From assembly GCA_025765595.1 (NCBI GenBank), contig JAIVFH010000042.1, positions 124,001 to 188,000 of the forward strand: DNA of 64,000 nucleotides, in the 5' to 3' direction. Of the stretch, positions 1 through 9,139 are shown piece after piece. Each line of letters begins with the position of its first letter. Within the stretch, counting starts at the first letter, position 1. Source of the DNA: Obelidium mucronatum. Taxonomy: Eukaryota > Chytridiomycota > Chytridiomycetes > Chytridiales > Chytriomycetaceae. A model generated the notes under the pieces. It did not search any database, was not told the origin of the DNA, and was given only the letters and a program-made list of their open reading frames with translations. The translations under genes were made by a program, and so were the position numbers.

Positions 1-505
1 ACTACAGGAAATGATAAAAAAGAACAGACTCATACCAATCCTCGAAAAGAACAATGTCCTCAAAGGAAGAAACTGTTCAGTTCTTCCCGGTGAATCCACT
101 GACCCAATCCTACACTGTGTCAAAGCAATCATTGACCACTGCATTGAAACCAAAAAGGAATGCTACATCCTACTAAATGACATCAAAAAGGCTTTTGACT
201 CAGTCAGCCCAAGAGCAGTGATGAGAAGCCACCGAAGAATCAAAATTCCATACTGCTACTCAGCCTGGAAATACAACACGCAACAAAGACTCACCGCAAG
301 AATAAGAACGGCCATGGGAGAAACCGAGACCATCAAAATTGGCACAATGATTCAACAGGGATCGGTCTTAGCACCAATCGAATGGAGAATCTTTTGGGAC
401 ACAATACTATGTGTAATTGACCAAGAAACCAAGGGAGTGACCCTGTCAGCAAACATCAAAACCAAATATAATGGAAAAAGATGGGACACAAAACACCTAT
501 CCTTT
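1..505 (+). mobile_element. Non-LTR (LINE) reverse transcriptase fragment
   Basis: The open frame at 11-514 encodes a piece of a LINE-type reverse transcriptase. The fingers/palm motif around 'DIKKAFDSV' holds the first catalytic Asp, and it is followed by 'QGSVLAP', the conserved motif before the third palm strand. The YxDD catalytic box that should follow is missing: the LINE similarity stops near base 505, where an unrelated minus-strand gene ends. The left end is cut by the window, so the original 5' extent is unknown. No endonuclease domain or poly(A) tail is visible. What I see is a dead, 3'-truncated copy. That it once mobilised by target-primed reverse transcription follows from the family. 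Confidence 0.8.
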
Positions 506-1324
506 TTAGCTTAGATTGTATGGTCTATTGGCTGCTGGTGGACGTCTTCCGGGAGTTCTGGAAGGAGTGCTTGCATTGTTTTTTGGTGGTAGTCTCAATG
601 GAGTGTTTGTTGCTTTTGAGGAGCTTTCTGGCCCTTTAACGTAACAGTAATGTAAGTTTGATAGCAGGGTAAAGGATAAAGCAATACTTACAGTAGGTGC
701 GACAAAAACGAATCCAATCGATGTCATCATGAGCGCCAAAATCAAATGGCTTTGGCATTGGTTCTGATCCAATTTGCTTCATGAGAAAGTCGCAGAAACC
801 CTCGGCGTGCTCTGATGTCAACAAAGACCGACAGAAAATACTTCCAACCAAGAACAGGGTGTGTTCAGTTGGAGGGCGGAAGACTCCATCAGTTCGATTG
901 AGAACTTCACAAGGAAACAAGAAGGATGCGGGAATTTGCTTCTTCTCAAGAGTTGTCACGCCAAGGTAGTATCCGGCTGAAAGAGAGAAAGAAATAAAGT
1001 TAGTCTCTATACTTCCAATAAAATAAAAGCATTGGAAGATCCAATGCCTTCCAATCAAATAAAAGCATTGGAATATCCAATAAAAAAAAAGATTGGAACT
1101 TCACCAGGTTCGCCAAAAAAAAACTTTTGGTAAATTGCTGGACTGCGAATCACACCTGGGATGCCAAGACCGTTAGCAATGACACCAGCTTTAGACTCAA
1201 GAAGCCGAAGAATGTCAGCCAAGTTTCTTGGAGTCCGAGAAGATGCATCGCCAGAGAGAAATCTTGCAAGACTAACAGTGGCAGTTTGAGCAGACGTTTC
1301 AGAGTCCCAATTAGCACTGAGCAT
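506..1324 (-). CDS. Unrecognised three-exon protein, about 210 aa
   Basis: Three minus-strand exons join in frame: 1324-1105, 976-692 and 633-506, with donors GTGAAG and GTAAGT and acceptors TTTCAG and TTAAAG. The junctions keep one frame and end in TAA exactly at the LINE boundary. The middle exon is rich in aromatic and acidic residues (for example 'DFGAHDDIDWIRF') and the tail is basic and Pro/Ser/Arg-rich. I recognise no domain. The first intron holds two copies of a 36-bp palindromic repeat. The start Met at 1324 lies just after an in-frame stop, so an upstream exon is possible. It may be a host orphan or cargo of a mobile element. The exon structure is better supported than the role. 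Confidence 0.5.
1012..1083. repeat. Tandem 36-bp palindromic repeat (CTTCCAAT...ATTGGAAG)
   Basis: Two direct copies with a 36-bp period start at 1012 and 1048. Each contains an inverted repeat CTTCCAAT / ATTGGAA(G) around an 11-bp A-rich loop. They lie inside an intron of the minus-strand gene at 506-1324. Related palindromes occur at 2058, 2896 and 5824. Confidence 0.8.
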
Positions 1325-1484
1325 TTAAGAGGTAGGGATGTTCTGAGGGGTAGGTAGGTAAGTTTGAGGGGGCAGGGAGGTTGCCTTTATACCTTTTTCC
1401 CACCTGGCCAAGCAGTGTGATTTGAATATCCAAGCAACGTGAATTAAGGCCTCCAAGCAATTTGGAGAATCCAATTTTTTCGAA

Positions 1485-2181
1485 ATGGAGCCAAGTGCGC
1501 ACACAGACAACAACACCGCAGCAGCCAACTCACCGTCGGCTTCACAGGAGACAAGAAGCGGCCGCGCTATTAGTAATGGCAATATCGAGGATGTACAACC
1601 TGGGCTGCGGTAAGGACAGACACCGAGGGAGCATTTTGGTCTAAATTTTGCTCTCGCTAACTTAACACTGATCCTAAGAAAACGCACCAGAGATGAGTGT
1701 GAGCCTTCAGACGACAAGGCAGCACCCACCTTTGGACCGCCAACAACTATAGCCTCGGCCATTTCTGCAGGATCGGTCATCCTCGGCAAGCGCACCGAAT
1801 TCCTGTCCATAGACCGTGAAGCATTTACCCAAGACCCAAACAAGTCTGCAACAAGCTTGTTGGAGACCCTCTTGCAATCGCGTATAAGTGTGGAGATTGA
1901 CGAGCGTCTGAGAATGGCAGCTGCATTTAAGGCAGTTCTACTAAATGTGATAAGCGAAGCAGCAACGTTCGGTGACTGCCTGAGCCAAGTAGCTCAAGCA
2001 CAAGGACAGAACTGCTTTTATATTTCTCAAGCATTCAACAGGTTTGTAAATTTTTCTCTTCCAATAATTTTATTTTATTGGAAGGGATTTTATTTTATTG
2101 GAAGGGACTGAGGTGCGCCGTACCGTCGCTAGGACCTTTTTAGCTACCCAATTTAATGAATATGTATTGAATTTAATTTAA
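1485..2181 (+). CDS. Unrecognised three-exon protein, about 178 aa
   Basis: Exons 1485-1609, 1679-2041 and 2133-2181 join in frame. The first intron is GTAAGG...CCTAAG and the second GTTTGT...GCTAG. The third exon is the least certain; without it the frame runs to a stop at 2111. The N-terminus is Ser/Asn/Ala-rich and likely disordered, followed by a basic patch 'RKRTRDE' and a helical segment of about 100 residues. No known domain is apparent. The stop codon TAA (2179-2181) shares its last base with an AATAAA signal at 2181-2186, which supports the third exon. A CTTCCAAT palindrome lies in the second intron. The neighbours are element-like, so this may be element cargo. Confidence 0.5.
2058..2106. 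repeat. CCAAT/ATTGG palindrome with duplicated right arm
   Basis: CTTCCAAT at 2058-2065 pairs with ATTGGAAG at 2077-2084. The right arm, with its T-rich spacer, is repeated once more 20 bp on (ending near 2106). It sits in the putative last intron of the 1485-2181 gene. Confidence 0.7.
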
Positions 2182-3402
2182 ATAAAGCAATATAAAGAAG
2201 CAAGGGTGTTATAATCAAAGAAAATGATCAAATTGACAGGTTGGCATATGCAGGAATGCATAACAGTCGAATTAAATGCATCATTATCGTAATTTTCTGC
2301 CTCACAAGTGTGAAAAAATTCAGAGGTTGGCCGTAACAGCAGGTCTGTTGGTGCCACTGTTTGGGAATAAATCAAAGTACAAAGTCCCTTGCAACCAAGA
2401 CGAAAATGCTAGACATCCAGGATCATCTTCTTTACCAAACATAAACTATTGGAAAAGAATATCATCCAATAATAAGTAGGTATTGGAAGAGTAGAAACAA
2501 TACCTTTATGAGAAAAGCAACCCAGTTGAACCTCTCTCAGAATTGTCTCCTCCCACTCTCCACAAAGTGGTCTCCATAAAATCCATTGATAACATTGGGC
2601 AATTTATGATAAAACAGATGACACGCATATGTTTCAAAGTGTAATTTTGCTAAAAGGCAAGCCAAAAAGTGGAGCTGTTGCATTTTGACCATCTGCTCGT
2701 GCACACCTACATTTCTGTAGTAGTGAGTGCTGCAATTGAAGTCTGTAGAAGGTTTTTGTACCCTTTTCAGGTACATCATAGAGCTTTTAAAAAGTTGGAT
2801 GGAAAGAAAGATAGCGTTATGTGGAAGAGGGTTTCAGGATATCCCCCTTCAATTTCATGTTTAGCATTAGAGTGCATTTACCTTGTTAAGTTGTTCATCC
2901 AATAATTTTGCATCATTGGATGGATGTATGGTCCCTCCTAATAAAGCGGGAGAAATGCTGCTGAGGAAATCCCAATGCCGTAACACTCATTTAGCCACTC
3001 AAAACCAATAGAATAATAAAAAAACTGCATTTGAATAATGAAAGGAAGTCCATTTACCTTTGTGGGTGAGCCCCATGGGAAATCAGGCTAAAGGATTGCA
3101 TTATCCATCTCCCTTGGCTTTAACATCTCAGATTAAAATGTGATTAGTGTATTTTGATGGAGACATATGGGGGCTGGATACATATTGGGGCCTGCTTTTC
3201 TGTTTGCATTTGTAAAGTAGTTATTATTGTTCGTTCTGCACCAAATCGAACTCTGGTTCAGAAAAAACTCGCACCGGCTCGATTTTTCCACCACCACCCA
3301 AAAACCCGAACTGGCCTGTCCCGCCTTTTATACCACGTTTGAGCCAACTCCAACACAACCAATCGTCACCCAGAGCTGTCTCGAGCGAATTGCTATTGGA
3401 TC
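2182..3402. other. Intergenic, no supported gene
   Basis: This AT-rich stretch has only short frames without splice-consistent extensions or recognisable motifs. It contains one perfect 8-bp inverted repeat (2896-2922) and several ATTGGA/TCCAAT half-sites around 2450-2500. Confidence 0.6.
2896..2922. repeat. CATCCAAT...ATTGGATG palindrome
   Basis: Perfect 8-bp arms at 2896-2903 and 2915-2922 flank an 11-base loop. Arm length and loop size match the palindromes at 1012 and 1048, although the outer bases differ. Confidence 0.65.
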
Positions 3403-4359
3403 ATGGACCAAGAAGGCCTCCGTCGTCTGACCTTTGTGCCGAAATTAAAGGATTTCAACAACCAAACAAGCGTCGCTCAAGTCCTAGCATTCACAATTGA
3501 AGTGAATTCAATAGAAGACTTCAAAACCAAACTCTTTGAAGTTGTTTCTCCAAGACTCAAGCGACAAGTTGTTGTTGATAATACCCAAAATCCAGTGAAA
3601 TACACTTGGCATGAGACACAAGTCCCTACTGTTAACGATTTGAATGAATTCCTCCAGTTTTTGGTGGCCAAAGGTCATGCATAAAAACGTTTGAATGATC
3701 TGACCTTCCAAGATTTGGGCCATTGGACCGAAACACGTCGAGCAAGCATTGAAAATCCAATGGAGCTACACATATCTGTGTATTCTGTGGCAATCGTCAG
3801 CAGCACTCAATTCAAAGAGTTGAAAACAGCACTTCTTGTCCCCCAGGCTCAAAACAGGGCTGGTGCTGACGCTGAAGTTGCTATTGTTGCAATGATTGAA
3901 CGATTGCAGCAACGGTACAGACAGGTGTACACTTCGCAGGCGATCAACTGGCGTATTTGGGCCAATTATGTGCTTGCTGGACCCCCTCATGAGCAAGATA
4001 TTTGTTTTGATGCTGGCCCTCCCGGACACCTGATCCACCTGTTTGCCGCTGCTGGCGTTGATGAAGGTCAATTGCGTCGGCAGATTGTTCAATCCAACAG
4101 AGTTGCCATTGGCGAGAACGAAAGAATGCGGGAGTGGTTTCGAAACCTTCGTCAAAGGGTCGGAATTCTGATTCAAACTGCGCAGGCATTGGAGGGTGAA
4201 TTGAATGCAATTCAGGATGAGCTTGAGATTCGAGGCAACATGCTCAGGGACATGGAGACTTCAATTCAACCAGTGGTTCAGCCTCATGCTTTGCAGCTTC
4301 TTGCAAATGTCAGCCAACAAGAAGACATAGATCATGCACCACCTGCAGGAGGAATGTGA
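3403..4359 (+). pseudogene. Transposon-associated ORF with one in-frame TAA
   Basis: One reading frame runs from ATG 3403 to TGA 4359 and is broken only by TAA at 3682-3684. The two halves (93 and about 224 codons) share a frame and composition, so they look like one ancestral protein of about 317 residues. The C-terminal third has heptad-like Leu/Ile spacing and probably forms a coiled coil ('LRQRVGILIQTAQALEGEL' region). No catalytic motif is visible. The gene converges on the transposase at 4501-5456 with only 141 bp between the stops, which suggests a two-gene element. An AATAAA lies 11 bp after the TGA. The break may be real decay, readthrough or a sequencing error. Confidence 0.5.
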
Positions 4360-4500
4360 TTGCTTTAATTCAATAAAATACTTTCTTTTATTCATCTTCT
4401 TCAAAACCAAACTGTGCAATGTCTTGATTGAGGGGAGGCCCAGGATTAAAACCAAACGAAGTGTAACCACACTTCCTGAATAGCCCCTCACAATCATACT

Positions 4501-5456
4501 TCACAAATTCTTGCAATACTGTCGAAATACAATTGGGAGATCCTGCTTCAAACCCTCTGCATATCGCAATTGCATTCGCGTCTTCACCATTGCAAAGAAG
4601 AATTCAATGGGGTTGAAGAACGGACAGTATGCAGGCAAAAAAAAACAACAATTCCAAGATCACGGAGGAAGTTCACAAGATTGCTGTCACAGTGGATTTT
4701 TGCCCCATCCAGAATCCACACAGAATTTGCTCCAGGATACTGATACACTTGTTGATTATTTGTTGCAAAATCCTTGCAGCATTGGGCGAATTTGATCCTA
4801 TCAAATGTCCCTTCAGTCATGAACGTATCCAGCAAGCCAAAGAGTCCAATAAAGCATAAAAGCGACACCCGAGGCTGACGACCAAACTCCCCACGAAAAA
4901 CAAGCTTCTCACCCTTCATGCTGTAGCCATGAGTTCGCAGCATATCTCGGTTGTCAAAAGATACTTCATCAAGAAATACAAGCTGCAATAGAAGCCACGG
5001 AAATTTCGAGAGCTCCTCTGCAAACCGTGCTATGTCCGCAATACTGGCTTGCATGGCTCGTCGCTCCAAAACCTTCCAGGTCAATCCGGCTTCAGCCAAA
5101 ATGGTGCAGACCAAGGTGCGACTGATTGTTGTTTGAAAGTGCATCTCGAATTTGTACTTTGCTTCGGCCAGAAACAACGTTGGGGTTTCCTTGTAGAGAT
5201 CCACCAGCCATTGACGTTTTTCAGCTCCGAACTTCTTTCGAGAGAGCTCTGATTGCTTGCGAGAGACACTGCCGTTCGACTCAAAATTCGCAATCCATGT
5301 GCTGATGACTGATTTTGACTTTCCAAAGTACCTGGCAAGCGTCGTACGGTTGATATTGTGAAAGAAATGCATATAAAAGCAATAAAGCTTGACATCCTCA
5401 GATGCATGCTTGTGCTTTATAACATGAAGGATGCGAGTGGCATTCATTTGGGGCAA
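4501..5456 (-). pseudogene. IS630/Tc1-mariner-type DDE transposase, frameshifted
   Basis: The minus strand encodes an N-terminal helix-turn-helix ('TTLARYFGKSKSVISTW') and then a DDE domain. The first Asp lies in 'VFLDEVSFDNRD' and the second in 'VWILDGAKIH'. The frame shifts in a T9 run near 4631-4640. In the other frame the expected third motif follows ('FFNPIEFFF' with the catalytic Glu), and it closes at TGA 4503-4501. All three catalytic residues therefore survive across a one-base shift. The full product would be about 317 residues, normal for the family. Two TTTCCCGCC sites and a CCAAT box lie just upstream. Whether the shift is decay, slippage or sequencing error cannot be decided here. 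Confidence 0.85.
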
Positions 5457-5536
5457 CGGAAAAATTGAACAGAAAAATTAAGCCAGAATTTGATTTTGGC
5501 CAAAACGCACAATAAATTTTGATGGGTTTTTTTATT

Positions 5537-5560
5537 GGCGGGAAACTGCTTGGCGGGAAA
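5537..5560 (-). promoter_or_regulatory. Duplicated E2F-type sites (TTTCCCGCC) upstream of the transposase
   Basis: On the minus strand TTTCCCGCC occurs twice with a 15-bp period (5545-5537 and 5560-5552), and the copy nearer the gene is followed by CCAATAAA. The pair lies 80-105 bp upstream of the transposase ATG at 5456. TTTCCCGCC is the classical E2F/DP consensus. Regulation by E2F is inference. Confidence 0.5.
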
Positions 5561-5823
5561 TTGCTTGGACAGTTTTCCCATTTTTTAAACTACTCCAGAG
5601 ACGTATCCACCCCCTTCCTCCCAATCTCTCCTCTCCAAACTGAATGATATGGAATGTCTGGGAAGAAGCATCAAAATGGCACAGCCACATGTTTGGAGGA
5701 GCCCTTTGACAATGCCTTGCATCCCAAACAGTCACATCACAGGGCTGGCATTATAAGCCTACATGCCTGAATGTTTGTGGCTTCTTTTACAGTTATGTAT
5801 ATTTGTTTCAGGCAAGATATTTG

Positions 5824-5846
5824 TCCAATATTTCAGTTTTATTGGA
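5824..5846. repeat. TCCAAT...ATTGGA palindrome at a start codon
   Basis: TCCAAT (5824-5829) and ATTGGA (5841-5846) flank an 11-base loop. The last base is the A of the likely start codon of the next gene. Confidence 0.55.
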
Positions 5847-6413
5847 TGGCCGCCACTTCTAACAAAAATTTTACGTACACAGATGAACTTCCTTGCTCTA
5901 ACACCGCCTCTGCATGTTTCACTTTTGAAATTGCCTCGCATCTTCGGCAGGCATTGTCGCTTTTGGAAGACCGGTTGCCAAGTTATTTTCAGCCAAGGCC
6001 AGGCTCTTCCTTCAAAAGCCTCCAAGCTCGATTGCTATTTGCAGAGTCTTTCCTCTACTCAGACAAGAACGCAAGCATGAGTTTGTGTTGGCTATTGGAG
6101 TTCTATGGTGCTTTTCTTGAAATCTTTATCGCATTAGGTTCGTGTAGCTCCCCCCCTTCTTCCTAAATTCTGGATACATACTGAACAAGGGTTTTTAGGT
6201 ATTGATTTTGGCAGTGTGGAGACGCATTGGTCTGTTTGGACTTCCTTGTGTTGCGACTTTCTGCCTCGCCGTCAGGCTTTGCCAGATAATCCAGCTGAGA
6301 CTGCGCCAGTTTTGGGTGTTGCGTCTGTTCAAGAGGTTTCTATTGGTCCGAATCTTCCAGCTGCTCTTGGACCTGCATCCCCTTCACAGCTGGTTGCTGT
6401 TCCCCTTGAGTGA
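5846..6413 (+). CDS. Unrecognised two-exon protein, 168 aa
   Basis: Exons 5846-6137 and 6199-6413 join in frame (donor GTTCGT, acceptor TTTTTAG) and end at TGA. The first exon encodes a helical, Leu/Phe-rich segment. The second continues with a Trp/Cys-containing stretch ('ETHWSVWTSLCCDF') and a Pro/Ala/Val-rich tail. I recognise no family. The frame stays open upstream to an ATG at 5771, so the start is not certain; I chose 5846 because the segment before it reads like leader. Its surroundings suggest element cargo or an orphan gene. Confidence 0.45.
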
Positions 6414-8279
6414 TGAGGAAGTGGGGAAAGTCGGTATTGGAGTGCCGATATCAATCGATGTGTGGTGAATGGAAGAAGTTTGCTTGAGTGAAGAAGAAGA
6501 GTTTGCTAGAGTTTGTGCAGGTATTATTAATATATAATAAAGGAACAAGACACAGCGTTCGCTTCCCGACACACAGAACAGACTAGAAACACGATGACGA
6601 TGTATCGGCCTCCACGCCCTGATTCTCTTTGCTGGAGCAGTTTCCGTCTCCTTTCTTCTGCTTGGAGCCACCACTGAAACACTCTCTGGAGCACCCACGC
6701 TTTTCGAATCAAGCGGCTCCATAGACAGTGCCTTTGAAAGATCCAGCATCTTCTTCAGGATTCCCTTGCGAAACCCAAGGCGATCCCCACGAGGGAGAGA
6801 TACTGTCCAAAAGAAGGCCGATGATGTTGTTAGAAGCCGGGTGTTCGTTGGGTGACAAAGAAAGGGACCAAAACCAATTCACCAGTTGAGTATCCACTTC
6901 TTTAATCGTTCTTCTCTGTCGTCTGATTTTTCTTTAAACAGCACAAATATCGCTACATACTTATCGACATGGGGGAATAATTATCAAGAACCTATTTGTT
7001 TCGCATTGCAACCCAAGCCACGGGAAATCAAGGCAACTCTCAAATTAGAGGCATAAATTCCTCCGCGGTTTCCTTGAAGCGACGAATCAGCAACAACCAC
7101 CGGGCATCATTATCGGTAGTTCTGCAGCCAACAACGGCTCTGCTCGAAACACCAGCCCGAAAACGGACGCTGATTGAATCCGACCCCCGAAGGAGACGAA
7201 GTAATGAACGACAAGACTCAATCATGATGCGAGGAAAGCCCGAGACAACTATCGCCCCATTGTTCCTTTGGGAGTTTGTTGTGCCTGTAGTTGTGCGATC
7301 AGAGGGAGCAGCGGAGCTCGTCAAAAAAAACGCGTTTGTTGGAAAATAGTTCCGATTGGGTGTTAATCAAGAAGGACGCTGAGGTGCACCCTCACTGTTT
7401 ATTCCAACCACAACTATCCAACAGGGTACAGCCAGCCACTCATGGACCAACCAAACGAATTAAATCCTCCATAAAGTCTACAAGGGCTTTGAATGGGGCG
7501 GGAACGGGAGCACCTACAACATTATTGGTTTAGTCAGTTGGATGTGACTGGATATATTTGGAGGTCGCATCCGACTATTTGAGTGTTGTTCGCACGTCAA
7601 TAAGTGTTTGAAGAAATGTGCGTAGGAGCAGCCATTTAAGATGGTGGTGTCGAGCTGACTCAAGAAGGGCGATCCCAGAAGGGAAACACGGAAGTATGAG
7701 CGGAGGCTCTATACGAACATTGATGGAATCTCTGAGATCTTGTAGAAGCAGTGGGGGAAATCCAGGCAAAGACAACTGGCGGTCAAAACGGACACTCAAC
7801 GCAATTCGGCAGCTAAGAGCGGATTTCGTAAACGGGCTAAGAAGTTACTTAAACGATTAAAAGCTCTGTAGAGAGGAATAGTCATGATTTTCTTCTTTTT
7901 TTTTCGACAGCACTTTGAAAACCGATAATCCAATTTACCCCTCTCAAGCGCGTCGCAAATAGACTTATTCACATTTTCATAACTCGAATATTTAATTATG
8001 TTATGTTTATTTTCTTTGAGACACAAAACGTAGACAAATCCGAGCAAGTAAGCCGTGTGCTCATGTAAGAGCCCAAAAAAAAAACTACGCGCCGTCCAAA
8101 GATAGAGCGAGTACATTCTACAGAAATATCGGAAACACGGTGTTAATAATCGCGCCAGCATTGAGAACAAATAAAGAGGCGAACGAAACAAAAAAAAGCC
8201 GGAGACTGGAGAGTGGATGGACTCAAAGGCCCTCCACCCAGACATGTAATCTTTGCAAAGACAAAGCCCCATTGCCAGA
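6414..8279. other. No supported gene; short unlinked frames
   Basis: Several frames of 60-120 codons occur on both strands (for example minus 7324-7040 and 7799-7575), but none has recognisable motifs or convincing splice partners. The two minus frames share a loose pattern ('SVRF', later 'WLLLRxF') that could mark a decayed repeat. Confidence 0.4.
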
Positions 8280-8469
8280 GAGGGGAGACTTCTCCCTCAG
8301 GAGAAGTCCCCTCCCGGTGCGCCGATGCGCACTATTCCACAGTCTGCCGCCAAAACAACTGGGCACAGATAGATATCTCCAGGAGATTCCTCTGTGCAGA
8401 TGTCGTAATCTCTGATTCAGAGCCCCGACACCAGAGGAGGGGGGCTTGCTGTAAAGAAAGTCCCTCCCC
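8280..8469. other. Array of five consecutive hairpins (candidate structured RNA or element)
   Basis: Five adjacent stem-loops can be read directly. The first pairs 8280-8295 with 8300-8313 (GGGGA.ACTTCTCC type, CTCA loop). The second pairs 8317-8322 with 8327-8332 (GTGCGC/GCGCAC). The third is nested: 8363-8369 with 8391-8397 and 8375-8380 with 8382-8387. The fourth is nested: 8401-8405 with 8426-8430 and 8410-8414 with 8418-8422. The fifth pairs 8436-8447 with 8458-8469. Little sequence is left unpaired. I could not match it to 5S rRNA, SRP, RNase P/MRP or U snRNAs by eye. Pairing is symmetric, so the strand is unknown. Confidence 0.6.
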
Positions 8470-8733
8470 TGCGCACACTATCCCCGTCAAACGCTATCCA
8501 ATAGTCCCGGCGCCGATAACCCGCAGTATCGAGGGTGTGTATGTGGTGACTTATCTTTGATGTGGCTGTCTTTGTTTGGAGCTGTCTGTTTGGAGCTGTC
8601 GTTGTTTGGAGGGTTGTTTTCTGGTGACATTTCAAACCTGTTTATCCTTCAAGCGAGAAACACTGAAAATTTTCACTTTCTCCTCGACCAATCAAAACGC
8701 GCGGCAGAATAATTCCCACCATTTTTTCACTAC

Positions 8734-8827
8734 ACCAATAAAACCCTCAATTCAGTAATGGCCTTTAGTAAGGGCTCCGACCCAGAGCGTCGGTTCTCAC
8801 ATTACTGAACCTAGTGATTTTATTGGT
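8734..8827. repeat. 94-bp imperfect inverted repeat (MITE- or hairpin-like)
   Basis: Three arm pairs are nested in order: ACCAATAAAA (8734-8743) with TTTTATTGGT (8818-8827), TTCAGTAATG (8751-8760) with CATTACTGAA (8800-8809), and CCGAC (8777-8781) with GTCGG (8789-8793). ACTAC occurs just outside both ends (8729-8733 and 8830-8834) and could be a target-site duplication. An A17 run follows at about 8851. Confidence 0.7.
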
Positions 8828-9139
8828 AAACTACAAACTATCCTTTATTCAAAAAAAAAAAAAAAAATACCAAAAGAGAAATAAAGTTTGGGCTGCCGTT
8901 CAGTGCAGGCCGCCAACGCTCCCAAGGACTTCCTTCTCGCGAATATCTCTCCGGTCGAACTCGTATCTATCCTTCTGACAGGGGGAGCGTAAAATTCCAG
9001 CCATTATTGCTCGGTTGAACCCCAAAGGCACTCCTTACACTGTAATATGTAAAACGGTTTGTAATCGCTCTCCCCAAATGCCCAACTTATATAAACTTTA
9101 CCAAAACCACCATCAACCCAACCAACCAGCAACCAGCCA

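Noticed and set aside
1325..1843. 172-codon minus frame
   Set aside because: It overlaps the spliced plus-strand gene at 1485-2181, which has matching splice phases and a poly(A) signal; the minus frame has neither.
8280..8469. 5S rRNA, SRP RNA or RNase P/MRP RNA
   Set aside because: None of their conserved core sequences could be found on either strand; structure alone is not enough.
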